Source of the DNA: Bedellia somnulentella
Lineage: Eukaryota > Arthropoda > Insecta > Lepidoptera > Bedelliidae
Assembly: GCA_963576735.1 (NCBI GenBank)
Contig: OY755187.1
Coordinates: 1,426,001-1,490,000, forward strand
Length of the DNA: 64,000 nt
Direction: 5' to 3'
In this document: positions 52,000-62,527 of the stretch, one piece after another
Layout: each line of letters begins with the position of its first letter
Position numbering within the stretch: position 1 is the stretch's first letter
Program-made: the position numbers and the translations under genes
The notes under the pieces: generated by a model
What the model saw: the letters and a program-made list of their open reading frames with translations, nothing else
Databases searched by the model: none
Told to the model about the DNA's origin: nothing

Positions 52000-52240
52000 A
52001 TAAAAAGATAAAAGATCTTTATTTGTTACCAACCACAATAAGAACATAGTAAAAATATTACAAATAAAAAAAGAAAAAAGAAAAAAGATGGCAACAAAAA
52101 GGCAAAGTACCTCAGCTAGGTTCCCAACATTATCCGCAGGATACTGCTGGGGAGCTGGTTTTCTGTGTAATATATCTGTTTTAGTTCTGAGTACCATGAA
52201 CGTTGACTTATAAGGATTGCTAAGGAAACTCATATTGCAA
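52000..52240 (-). mobile_element. LINE 3' end, A-rich tail
   Basis: 'gataaaagatctttatttgt' and 'ccccagcag'-type coding text (minus: AGCTCCCCAGCAGTATCCTG) suggest a 5'-truncated LINE; clade unknown. Confidence 0.45.
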
Positions 52241-52244
52241 AGTA

Positions 52245-52310
52245 ATACTCAGTGGCAGTGTAATCGCACAAAACGGCGATAGTTCTGTCCTCTACCACAT
52301 GAGTGTTTGA
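52245..52310 (+). repeat. SINE-B scrap
   Basis: 'cagtgtaatcgcacaaaacg' and 'gcgatag' match the SINE-B body only over a short stretch. Confidence 0.35.
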
Positions 52311-52799
52311 GTATGTCAGGTAGATGATAATGACGGTGACTTTGATGATGATCATAACATAACGATAATGATGATGAATGTGGAGGGTGAAAACCCGCGC
52401 AGTGGCTCGCTTGCCCAATAAACTTTCTTAGCAGTGGGATATCCTTATTGTAAAAGGAGCCACTTGCTGATAGACCAAAGAAAAAATATTATCACAATTA
52501 CTCAGGCATTTCGGTAAGTACACCGATGTATGCATAAGTGCCCTGCCTCACCGGGAAGCCATGGCCACGTCGCTGGCTACTTATAGGAACAATCAGTATT
52601 CACATGTATGGCATCTCACTCACGCTTTATTTATCAAAGATTTGTCGTAGAATTTGAAAATCGTCTCAGTTTATGGGATGCGACGCTATGCTTTGCGACG
52701 CACGTGCCAATCGCAATCAAGCGCGATTCCTTCCAACGCATCCATTCTACATTACATACATATTACATTCTCAGTTGGAATAGAGGCTGCATCAACTGA

Positions 52800-52910
52800 A
52801 ATCAGCTGAAAGGCCTTGTAAGCTGCCGCACAAGATTGCGAAAAGTGGAGATCTCTACTTCGGGACCTATGTCCCTGATGAGGGATAACAGGACTACATG
52901 ATGATGATAA
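52800..52910 (+). mobile_element. LINE ORF C-terminus with (ATG)n tail
   Basis: Frame ...AAQDCEKWRSLLRDLCP then stop, followed by CATGATGATGATAATGATGA. 'DREKWRxLxRDLCP' is a typical end of RTE-like LINE ORFs in insects. Confidence 0.6.
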
Positions 52911-53480
52911 TGATGATCCATTCTACAAGCCGAGAGAACCGACTGGCCTGAAACTGGCTACTACGTATACGTATGGCATCCGAAAAAAAACAGAGGTAGC
53001 CATTGCTACGTAGCCGGCGGCGGCGGCGTGGCCATGGACGTTGATGGATGGATGGATATGAAATTAATGGATTGTTTTATAGTATTTTATTCAGTTTTCT
53101 CGCTCATATTTAATTAATTCTAATGTGGGATGATAATAATGTTATGTATGTGTTGTGAGCTGTAGTAGTTGTGCAAGCAACAACCGAAAATTACTGGAAT
53201 ATTTTAGCTTAGGTTGCAAAACAAAGAGTATCAAATAGAAACCGTTTACTGTAAAGTAAAATTCACCTGAAAACAAAGCTTTTTATTTTTGTTCCTAATT
53301 GTGCTTTGTTTAATACTTTTAGTAAAGGTTTTAGTCATTCGTACATTTACATAGATTTTCGGTTGGCTCAAAAGAATAAGAAACCAGGGCCGTAAAAGCA
53401 TTATTTATATAAAGATTTCGGTGAAAATAGCCTTGGCCTCAAAATAGACGTCAAAACATAAGAAAAAATATAAATATTTT
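52911..53480. other. Unassigned spacer upstream of the KRBA2-like gene
   Basis: A GCC/GGC run at about 53010-53030 and (GGAT)n at 53042-53057. No SINE-A in this stretch. It may hold the promoter of the next gene, but I see no decisive element. Confidence 0.3.
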
Positions 53481-53531
53481 GAATAGTTATTGATCTATTT
53501 CGGCAAAGGTAAAAATATTAAAAATACAATC

Positions 53532-54491
53532 ATGATGAATGAAAAGAAGGTTGACTCAAGTGAATTATGCGGTTTCAGAAACCGATTTAACAAAAAGTTA
53601 TTAAAGTATTATGAAAATGAATATGAAAGCATAAAAAAACTATGGTCGAGACAACGAATAGCTGAGGTTATAAGACACATCAACATTGCTAAAATGGCTC
53701 TACGCTCTGGTGTTCCAAGAACATCTAGCGAATACTACTGGTCCTCTATATATGACACTATACAAGTTAACAGGGTAGATTGTCTTATATTGAAAAAGTC
53801 ATCACCCAAAGATCCTACCATCATTGTAGTAGCAGTGGAGGATTACTTTAATTTGCTTCTAGATATACACGACAAGTGTGGACATAATACCCGAGACAAA
53901 ATGAGAAGTATTATCAAAGATCAATATTACATCCAAGTAGAAGCTGTAACGATTTTTGTTTCTTTATGCCCCACCTGTAACAAAAAAGGCATAATGCCAA
54001 AAAAAGTTATGGAATACAAACAATTTGCGCCAAAACTTTTCAACAGGCGCATATCAGTCGATATCATTGATATACAGTCTACGACGATTCAAGACAAATT
54101 ACATGCAGTAGAAAAGATCGCAGTTGATATTGATGAACATGAAAGGATAGCTGATATGTTTGATGAATCTAACTGCCCCGTGTGTACAGAAATTGTTAGA
54201 GATGGTCATATTTGCATGTCTTGCTTAGAACCTATACATTCAAAATGTGGGATACCCAACAAAAGTTATGGTTACAGTTCACAACTACGCTGTTTAATAT
54301 GCTCAAATAAAAATCCTGCAAAAAAGAAATGCAGTGAAATTGGCCATGTAAAACATTCATTAGATAAAGCAATAGAAGAACGAAGAAATAAACGTCCAAG
54401 GCTAGATATTGAAAGCAGTATGGTTCACTATGTTAATATCACATCCTCAAGCTCTGAGAGTAGTGTTGAAAGTAATACTTGGAAGTACTAA
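53532..54491 (+). CDS. KRBA2/SCAND3-like protein: integrase-type H2C2 zinc finger plus C-terminal C4HC3-like finger
   Basis: 319 codons from ATG 53532 (a second ATG follows at once), one exon. The N-terminal helical part (LCGFRNRFNKKLLKYYENEY, SSEYYWSSIYDTI) resembles insect KRAB-A-domain-containing protein 2-like proteins, which derive from integrase/Ginger-type transposons. An HHCC finger follows: His113, His118, Cys146, Cys149 (IHDKCGHNTRDK ... LCPTCNKKG). Such fingers precede the DDE core in integrases, but here no D-D-E core follows. After about 65 residues a second cluster starts: CPVC (215/218), CMSC, H-x2-C, CLIC (254/257), spaced like a PHD/RING-type finger that may bind proteins or chromatin. 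The tail has a basic KRPR (nuclear signal?) and a Ser-rich end. There are no stops or frameshifts, unlike surrounding repeats. An AATAAA follows at 54627. Inference: domesticated, catalytically dead transposase relative, nuclear. It could also be an old but still open transposon ORF. Confidence 0.65.
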   Translation: MMNEKKVDSSELCGFRNRFNKKLLKYYENEYESIKKLWSRQRIAEVIRHINIAKMALRSGVPRTSSEYYWSSIYDTIQVNRVDCLILKKSSPKDPTIIVVAVEDYFNLLLDIHDKCGHNTRDKMRSIIKDQYYIQVEAVTIFVSLCPTCNKKGIMPKKVMEYKQFAPKLFNRRISVDIIDIQSTTIQDKLHAVEKIAVDIDEHERIADMFDESNCPVCTEIVRDGHICMSCLEPIHSKCGIPNKSYGYSSQLRCLICSNKNPAKKKCSEIGHVKHSLDKAIEERRNKRPRLDIESSMVHYVNITSSSSESSVESNTWKY

Positions 54492-54626
54492 CAGTTTGGT
54501 GGCTATAACAAATTATAATAACCATGATTTTTTTGATAAATTAATTGAATTAATAAATTAATTAATTGAAGCAACTGAGGAAAAATAAGCACGGATGCTT
54601 CAGAAGTTGATAACATTTTCTGTGCC

Positions 54627-54632
54627 AATAAA
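54627..54632 (+). promoter_or_regulatory. Polyadenylation signal of the KRBA2-like gene
   Basis: AATAAA 135 bases after the stop codon, the first such hexamer I see downstream. Confidence 0.4.
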
Positions 54633-55045
54633 ATTTAGGATCTAATCAGTTGTCTAATTTCTTAGTGGATAGATTCTTGGTATATAATATAATAATTAAC
54701 TGGAAATTATAATTGTATTTAAAACCATTGCTCACTCAACATATATAAAAAAAGTGATTTGCTCAAAAACATATTAAATTTAGTGCACATAATATCTAGA
54801 AGTGTTAATAAGCTGTAGATTTAGAGTAAGATTATTAATTGTGATTATATTATAAATGGTAATGTATGGTATAATGGTATTATATAAATGATTAAGATTA
54901 TAAATGGTATACTTCATGGTCAATTATTATTCACATGTGATGATCATTAGTATAAGTTGTTTGATATAAGTTTGGAATAGCACTACTCTATTTTTACCTG
55001 CTGAAGTTTTGTGAACTAAGGTTGAAGTTATTATTATATCTGATT
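54633..55045. other. Unassigned AT-rich spacer
   Basis: No repeat or coding motif recognised. Confidence 0.3.
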
Positions 55046-55047
55046 AC

Positions 55048-55165
55048 ATACATACATATACTCACGGCTATAAATCCCTTAACGGGGTAGCCAGAGCTTT
55101 GGAATGAGAAATTCCTCAGCCACTTTTGGAAGTTGATTGGGGAAAAGATGGTAATAATAAATAAT
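55048..55165 (-). repeat. SINE-A 3' part, 'TTAACGGGG' variant
   Basis: Tail and 3' end to GAAAAGATGGTAATAA; shares the paired hairpin change with 33531-33779. Confidence 0.75.
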
Positions 55166-55905
55166 GGTTTATATCTGATTATTTACTCAAATTCTTAACT
55201 TTAGCAATCACAATGTATGAAGAGAAAAAAACCTTCAATATAAAATATTGATTACTAAGAATAGCTGAGCAAGCTCTAATGATCAAAATAATTTCTTATG
55301 GTTAGTTACTTATAAATGATTTAATATTTTTATGTTATTAAACTTTTTGAAATGTATAAATTCCAATCCATTAGATTCATAGATAACCTGAGATATGGGT
55401 GATGAGCCTAGTTCGGGTGCAGTGGACACCAATCTTTTTATGAATAAATTACTTTAAAGATTACATTATGTTATTTCAAGACATGGTGCCAAAGTTTGCA
55501 TGTACAGTTGGGGAATGCTATTCTAGGCTGACATTAAACAGACTAGTTTTTTGAAGAAACTTATAATGATGATAATTAAATAAATAAGGACATATTATAT
55601 AGATCAACTTCGGCCCTAGAAAGGTACAATCACCTGTGAAGATATATAAATTAAACAGTATATATAAAAACATTAAAAACTTTGTAGAAAAAATGTATAA
55701 AAAAACTTATAATATCAATTATGTATGTGATGGGTACATGTGTATGTTATACTTATAAACGTATTGTATGTTGTTAGTTACATAGTTAAAGTTCAGTATT
55801 ACATTATCTGTGGTATTATTTAGTCCTTTGTTGTATAAATGTAATAAACATTTAGATTAATACATGTGTTGTTTAAGATTTCATGTTTCTTTTATTTCAC
55901 CCTGC
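55166..55905. other. Unassigned spacer
   Basis: AT-rich. Only small SINE-A-like words ('ggggaatgctattctagg' at about 55510) are visible. Confidence 0.3.
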
Positions 55906-55909
55906 GCTA

Positions 55910-56153
55910 ATGTACATACATATACTCACGGCTATATTTCCCTAGAAGGGGTAACCAGAGCTAAGGAATTACAAATTCCTCAGCCACTTTTGGAAGTTGA
56001 GTGGGGAAAAGATGGTAAGAATAAAGGTTTTTGGTGATGGGTCTCCAACCGCATCGCCCAAAAATCCAATAAAAAGCCCCAATACCCTTAGTGGCCTCTT
56101 ACGACACCCATGGGTAGAAAGGGGTAGCGACATCCTAAGCCGGCACTACACGG
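55910..56153 (-). repeat. SINE-A copy, minor subfamily, full length
   Basis: CACCCATGGGTAGAAAGGGG and GCCGGCACTACACGG. Confidence 0.85.
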
Positions 56154-56159
56154 CTTAAA

Positions 56160-56235
56160 TTATACTCACGGCCATGAATCCCAAACAGGTGTAGGTAGGG
56201 CATCAGAAGCCGCTTTAAGAAGTTGAGTGGGGAAA
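56160..56235 (-). repeat. SINE-A 3' scrap, tandem to the previous copy
   Basis: TATACTCACGGCCATGAATC to AAGTTGAGTGGGGAAAA. Confidence 0.6.
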
Positions 56236-56464
56236 ACATTCAATTATGGATCACTTTATTACCGATAGCTTAACAAGCTGTTTAAAATCACAGAACAGAA
56301 AGAAATGAGTCAGTGCTGTTCAAAGTCAACACCAGTCAGTTAACATGAATTTGTTATTTTTGGGTAAGGGTTTCACATCGTCCAACAGTCACTTAGACAA
56401 GAACCTACCATACATCGAGTCGTCGTATGAAACCCCTGGTAAATTAAGTATGTTTAACATAACA

Positions 56465-56700
56465 TAAACGTTCACGCCATTTATCCCCGAAGGGGTTGGC
56501 GGAGGTACCAATACTCCTGAATTCACATGGCAGAGCCATCTAGTGTCCAAAGTAGGTACCCACGTTTTGCTTACACAGTGTACTCACGTGATACAATACA
56601 CTGTCACTTGGCTAAGTACAACTTAGCCATGTGGATTTCCTCACGATGTTTTCTCTCACCCTTAACAACCATGATAAATTAACCACACATATGAAGTATA
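56465..56700 (-). repeat. SINE-B copy without tRNA head
   Basis: AACGTTCACGCCATTTATCC, CCGAAGGGGTTGGCGGAGG at the 3' end; a deletion after ACTCACGTGATACA removes the GGGGGCAGG block. It ends at CACACATATG. Confidence 0.8.
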
Positions 56701-57030
56701 TTTAATCAAAGTGAAATTCATTACCATTTATATATACGCTTTTATTTATTGCTAAACATACTGAAACTTATGTTCGAATCTCAATCACAGAAATGGACCT
56801 CTAATTTGTTAGTATTTTCCTAAGAAACTATATAATCTAAGCCACTACGTTATTGGACAATTAAATGTTGTCGTCATATAGCAATACCCCATCAGTAGTG
56901 GCAGTAGAGTGTTCTAAAAACATTTAATGTCTAATTAAAGTAAAAATTCAAGGGAAATGTATTTTATACAATGTTCTTTTATTATAATATTTCCCCTCTA
57001 GAAGCTAAAACAATCCATGGGTTTAAAGTA
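56701..57030. other. Unassigned spacer
   Basis: AT-rich; no motif. Confidence 0.3.
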
Positions 57031-57039
57031 GTCATGAGT

Positions 57040-57295
57040 GAGCTGTACAACGTCAGCTTAGTATAGCACTACCCATTTCCTCCCGTCAGTGTTCTTTGTA
57101 TGGTGTTGGAGCTTTTTAAGAGAATATTGCATGTTGCGGTTACAGACCCATCACCAAGAACCTATATTTTACAATCTTTTCTCTATACTTATATACGTAA
57201 TCTTCTGTACTAAACTTTCAAAAATGGATGAGAAATTTGTAATTGTGAAGTTTTAGCTACTGGTAGGGATTTATAGTAGTGAGAATATGTATGTG
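57040..57295 (+). repeat. SINE-A copy, old
   Basis: Head GCTGTACAACGTCAGCTTAG to GTAGTGAGAATATGTATG; many changes and a 40-bp insertion near 57180. Confidence 0.65.
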
Positions 57296-58135
57296 AGTGA
57301 GAAAGTTGTTTGAATCTTTTCAAACACACTACTCTTTCTAAATATGCCAATGGGTAGACTCCCAGACAAAGTGGCAGCCAAATACATAAAAACTCACGGT
57401 CAGCAGCAAAGCATTCTCAGAATCGATATTTCTGAAAGACGACAGTGAGATGATAAACTACCAATATTTTTTGATTGCATGAATTTCCACAAGAAAAAGA
57501 AAGATCAATGATTTCCTTCACAAACATCTTGCTAACTTGTGGAAGAACCAAATTAAATAAAAATATAACGTTCAATTAACACCTGTTTCTGACTTTACTT
57601 TGAATTTGAGTAGATTTTGCTTGTCCTTTGTTGTTTCCAAACCTCTGGCTGCCAACCCTTTTATGCATTAGAGCCGCGATTATATTTTTAGGAGTTATGA
57701 ATAGCGTCTTCCGCTTAAATTATTTGCCTAAGTGCTAATATGTTTGATTTCATTTTCAGTTTAATATTAGAACTGGAACGTGGTTCTGCATAATTTAATG
57801 CACTTTTACTTATCTTTATGCGAAAATGAATTAAGATTAGTCATATTCATATTATATAGCCACCTAGTGGAGGATTTAACAGCATATTGCCTACTTTTTT
57901 AACACAACTGGAATATAAATATTCTATAAGCCGTGAAAAATAAATAAAAAATTGTATGATTTAATACACATACATAAATAGCAAACTAGTTAACTCACTT
58001 ACATAACAAAAGGAACTTCTGGACAAAATTTCAATTAGTAGGTTTATTGTGCGTTGATTATAAACAAATACCAAATTTTCTTAACACATTTACTTTCATA
58101 TTATTTTGATTTTGATTTTTTTTTTCATATACATC
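57296..58135. other. Unassigned, with a SINE-A scrap at 57640-57690
   Basis: 'ctctggctgccaaccctttt' ... 'gagccgcgattata' is a decayed SINE-A 3' end. The rest is AT-rich without motif. Confidence 0.35.
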
Positions 58136-58139
58136 TATA

Positions 58140-58222
58140 TGAAAATTGGCTGAGGATTTTTTAATTCCCTAGCTCTGGCTACCTCTTTAACGTATTTATA
58201 GCCGTGAGTATATGTATGTATG
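58140..58222 (+). repeat. SINE-A 3' third
   Basis: GAAAATTGGCTGAGG to (TATG)2. Confidence 0.75.
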
Positions 58223-58287
58223 AAAAAAAAGTAAAGTGTACTTTTGTGAAAATTTTATGGTGTGTTAAACTATTGTTATTGACTTAA

Positions 58288-58546
58288 ACATACATACATA
58301 TGCATACATATACTCACGGTTATAAATTCCTAGAAGGGGTAGCCAGAGCTAAGGAATTAACAATTCCTCTGCCACTTTTGGAAAGTTTCGTAAGGAAAAT
58401 ATGGTAAAATAAAGATTGTTGGTGATGGGTCTCCAACCGCATCGCCCAAAAATCCCTTAAAAGCCCCAATACCGTTAGTCGCCTCTTACGTACACCTACC
58501 GGAAAAAATGAGGTAGTGCTATTCTAAGCCGACACTACACGGCATT
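58288..58546 (-). repeat. SINE-A copy, full length
   Basis: Minus; long interrupted tail ACATACATATGCATACATAT. Confidence 0.85.
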
Positions 58547-58589
58547 AAAGTAAAGCAGGCATGTTTTTCTATATAGTTGACTATATTAT

Positions 58590-58890
58590 AAGCAAGATAG
58601 ATAGATATTTGGAGATACGATATTATGTGAAATCCAATTGTTCTCCACGAATAGAGTAGATAATTGGACATGCTTTGTCCTTTTAAAACGGACTATTTTG
58701 GACAACGTAGTGGAGTAAGCCATGTGAAATAGGAACAGATGGTGTGTCGTGTAATGTGAAGTAGACGACGGAAGTTTGAAAAATAAAAGAGCTTGTATAT
58801 AATACTTTAATAGGATTGCCCGGATCGTAAAAAGTCTCGATCGATAGACTCTGCTTGACACCTCACGATGTGAATATAAGTATGCATGAT
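58590..58890 (+). mobile_element. RTE-LINE 3' end, strongly decayed
   Basis: 'aaaataaaagagcttgtat', 'cgatcgatagactctgctt' and 'cacctcacgatgtgaatata' match the order of the RTE ends elsewhere; no frame is left. Confidence 0.5.
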
Positions 58891-58920
58891 ATAAAAGAAA
58901 TTAAACAATAAAAGTTGAAT

Positions 58921-59404
58921 AATTCAGTATGCAAAGTTTTTTTTTGGTATTTATTAAATAATTTTATTCGATAGTAAACACGAAAATAAAAGACGGATTT
59001 GAATATTTTCCATTTAAAATGAGTAATTGTCAAGTTATGATTTTTTAAAGATTGTTCAACTTTTGTACTTAATGACGTCATCGATCGATAAAATCACGTA
59101 GCGACATGCAAATGAAGCGAAATGTTTTATAAAAATGTTGCTGATTGCAAAACATATCAAGAATTTGTGATGTCAAATGAAATTATTACGATATTATACT
59201 CAACAAACCTATGATTTTCGATATTTTATTAATAAACTGCAAAATCGTATGTCTTTGAAACAACATTGAAGGTCAAACACTGTTACAGTTTTTTGATAAA
59301 ATAACAGTCATCTAAGCTTCAATTGATATAATTTCAAGAAAATATTGTTTATAACCATAATATCTCGAAATGCATCACTCAAGTAAAACTTTGCATACCG
59401 AATT
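58921..59404. mobile_element. MITE family M, copy 2 (uninterrupted)
   Basis: 484 bp; ends AATTCAGTATGCAAAGTTTT and AAAACTTTGCATACCGAATT. Matches 22433-23177 outside the Helitron. An 11-base 'gaaggtcaaac' step is present here only. Confidence 0.8.
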
Positions 59405-59755
59405 AAAGAGTTGTCTATTTGTTCCTGACCATAAAGGTTGACTGGAAGAAATCGCGTTAAGGCGATAATCCGCCTTTGTGTACATACACTGTTGTACCTA
59501 TTTTGTAAAAATACTGTTTGTGTTTTATTTTGTATGCTACAAAGTGTTTAAATCTCAGACAAACTAGAACTAGTTGGTCAGAGGTTTAAATGAATAAAAT
59601 TTTTACAATTTCTTTACATCTGTGACATTAGGCGCCATCTACCAGAACTTTATTTAACAATATTGCAACGACACCATCACAAGTTCACAATCCATGAAAC
59701 ACAGCAGTCAATCAAATGTTAGTGTAATTTGTGATAGTTCGATATGAGTTCACTA
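59405..59755. other. Unassigned spacer
   Basis: No motif recognised. Confidence 0.3.
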
Positions 59756-59759
59756 GATG

Positions 59760-60236
59760 GTGTGAAGATGTTACCCGTCAGGGTAGGCAGAGACTATCGA
59801 TCGCCACATCGTACGATCCTGACAAACCTCTCTAGGTTCGTTTACTTCCATCAATCTTTTCATACATGCTCTTTTATTCATACTTCGGGCGCCTGGCTTT
59901 TTGAGCACACTCACAATTTAGACTAAGTGTGTTCTCCGTGGTTGTCCTCTACTAACATTAACATCAACACTAGCTCTATAGATCCCTTTTACCAATTTTC
60001 TATCATCCATCCTCTCCTCCTCCTTCATATGTGAGATCGTTCATCTCAACATTCCTTATTCTATCTGCCTTACAATAGCATCTTTCACATCACACTTTTC
60101 ACGAATAACACTATTTCTTACCCGATCACATAATCAAACGTTACAAATTTTTCTGAGTGTCCTCATTTCTACTCTATTCACTCTGCTCTCATGCTTCTTC
60201 TACCACACCCAACATTCCACATCCATTAATATATAT
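59760..60236 (-). mobile_element. RTE-type LINE 3' end, longest fragment
   Basis: Minus strand: 3' tail at left (TGGCG-like end is lost; GTAGGCAGAGACTATCGATC remains) and about 150 codons of the C-terminal RTE ORF with several frame breaks ('gaggatggatgatagaaaat', 'agaggacaaccacgg'). It reaches further upstream than the other fragments. Confidence 0.65.
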
Positions 60237-60302
60237 TTATTTATCCAAAATTTGTATCACTTATCACCCCATGATAGTTATTTTGAAAATATATTTAATG
60301 TA

Positions 60303-60550
60303 GTTGAGTGGGGAACAAATGGTAAAAATAAAGGTTTTTGGTGATGGGTCTCCAACCGCATCGCCCAAAAATCTAAAAAAAAAGCCTCAATACACTTAGT
60401 CGCCTCTTACGACACCCGTGGGTAGAAAGGGGTAGCCACATTCTAAGCCGGCACTTCACGGCCAGTCAATTTCCAAAAGTGGCTGATGAATTTATGATTC
60501 CTTAGTTCTGGCTACCCCTTCTAGGGAAATAAAGCTGTGAGTATATGTAT
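60303..60550. repeat. Foldback SINE-A: 5' two thirds (-) joined to 3' third (+)
   Basis: 60303-60462 is a minus copy ending in its head (GGCCGTGAAGTGCCGGC on its strand). 60465-60550 is a plus 3' end (TTTCCAAAAGTGGCTGATG to GTGAGTATATG). The two do not overlap in the element, so it looks like one copy with its 5' part inverted. Confidence 0.65.
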
Positions 60551-60639
60551 ATTTAATGTACAGAATTGACCTCTACAGATTTATTATAAGTAAAGGTTAA
60601 GGAAGTTCTTTAAATTTTCCGTGATCGGTTTTTTAGCCG

Positions 60640-60725
60640 TATACATATACTCACCACTATAACTCCCAAAAAGGGGTAGCTATATATAGAATTAAGAATT
60701 CTACAGCCACCATCGCCCAAAAATC
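60640..60725 (-). repeat. SINE-A scrap
   Basis: CATATACTCACCACTATAAC to CCATCGCCCAAAAATC; internally deleted. Confidence 0.55.
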
Positions 60726-61290
60726 TGCAAGTATTCTTAATGCTTTGCGCCTATTTTGCTCGATGACCATTTAAAACAGGACTGATACATTGTCTTCTAA
60801 TGCTGGATCAAGGCGACATCCATAGCAGACCTGCGAGCCCTTCACATCTTTTCAAGTTTAAACCAAGAATTTGTATAAAAAACAGGTTATAAATATATAA
60901 AAAAATTGGCAAAAATCGTACCAATAACGCCATCTAGTGCCACACGGTTAACTATAAAAAGAGAGCCTTATTCATTTTCTGTCATTGCGGTAACAAAAAT
61001 GCATAACTTATCACTTTTAATAGTTTAGATACAACCAGACGTCCAGTGTTAGTAATAAAATATATTCCCATTTTAATGAATTACCTTTATGTAGAGAACC
61101 CTAAAAAACATGACTGATGTTACAAAATGAACGGACATACTGTGTCACACACCTCATGCTATGGGTGCTAGCTTTTCTAATCTTAGTTTCATCTCATATA
61201 TTCCAACCCTGACCTTTTGCAGATTATCTTTCACCCAGTCAACAAATCATTTTCTAACAAGCAACACAATGGGAACAATAAGAAATCACT
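60726..61290. other. Unassigned spacer
   Basis: No repeat recognised; lies beyond the likely end of the HCF transcript. Confidence 0.3.
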
Positions 61291-62268
61291 TTATCCAAAT
61301 CGTTTATTCAAGCAAATGAAAATAATATGAACAAAGTATAACATTAAATTTATCTACTTAATGATATTTACATTACCATACCTTGCTTAGCTTAGAACGA
61401 TTACACAACTAGATGCTTAACCTACCTATTCAGAAATGCAGAATATCTTCAAAATATTAACACATCATTTTAATAATGGCTTTTGTAGAAACACTACTCG
61501 CCTTATCTTCTTAAAACACAATCAAATGATTATACAAAATATAATCTTCATAATATATTACTTTCTACAAGTATTCTGCATTTATATATCAAAACGTGCA
61601 TTATATATTGACAATATAATCAATAATAAATTGTCAGTTAGCCTAGATATTTCCGAAACTTCTCAAAGTACAATTTTTAGTCCTAAGGCCATATTATTGC
61701 ATTAATTACAAAACATTCACAACGACTAAACTATAATGTATGTACCACATATAGCCTTTACTAAACACATACTTGTGATCCAATATACATTTTACACCCC
61801 AATATTGGAAGTGGGCTCTGTGAATGATATTGTAACTCGTGCAACATAATCATTCAATACATATTGACCCATCTTTTGGCAACTTTTCTAAATCATAAAG
61901 TAAAAATCATTACTTTCAAAAAAACACAAAACCTTAATATAGCATAATTTAGGATAAAAAAGAAACTCAAGAGATCTGTACAAGTCGTCTCACGAGACAC
62001 ATTCATAATAAAAGAATTTCACAATAGATAGTATCGAGCCTCATCTATAACACAACAGTGATAGTTAATATTATACATTATGGGAGTTTATTACAATCGC
62101 ACTCAGGCACTTTGACAGAAACATGGTTCTTCGTCGATCACACGAAACATGTACTCGACAAAGGTGCAACGAGACACTACCGATCCATATAAGAGTGATA
62201 AGTATACATCTCCAATATAAACTAAATAAAAGTGGTATCATTAAAACAAGTGTTCTAGTGAGTGGGGC
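61291..62268 (-). other. Probable 3' UTR of the HCF gene
   Basis: About 1 kb free of SINEs and LINEs, next to the last coding piece, with an AATAAA on the minus strand (TTTATT at 61302-61307 on plus). The extent is inferred. Confidence 0.4.
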
Positions 62269-62327
62269 TCACTGTTGATGCGTGCTCTGCGCGTTCTGCG
62301 CCGCCGACTTGGTGATGACGATGGTCT
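62269..62327 (-). CDS. Possible C-terminal codons of HCF (beyond the gap)
   Basis: After the N run, one minus frame reads TIVITKSAAQNAQSTHQQ and a TGA, a plausible protein end. It is not in frame with the Kelch exon across the 200 Ns, so an intron or a wrong gap length must lie between. Insect HCF is normally far longer than this would allow. Confidence 0.4.
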
Positions 62328-62527
62328 NNNNNNNNNNNNNNNNNNNNNNNNNNNNNNNNNNNNNNNNNNNNNNNNNNNNNNNNNNNNNNNNNNNNNNNNN
62401 NNNNNNNNNNNNNNNNNNNNNNNNNNNNNNNNNNNNNNNNNNNNNNNNNNNNNNNNNNNNNNNNNNNNNNNNNNNNNNNNNNNNNNNNNNNNNNNNNNNN
62501 NNNNNNNNNNNNNNNNNNNNNNNNNNN
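62328..62527. other. Assembly gap (200 Ns)
   Basis: Exactly 200 Ns, so probably a placeholder of unknown true size. It cuts the HCF Kelch domain after RARAGHS. Confidence 0.95.

Noticed and set aside
61436..61705. 89-codon plus ORF
   Set aside because: Low-complexity AT-rich frame inside the probable HCF 3' UTR.
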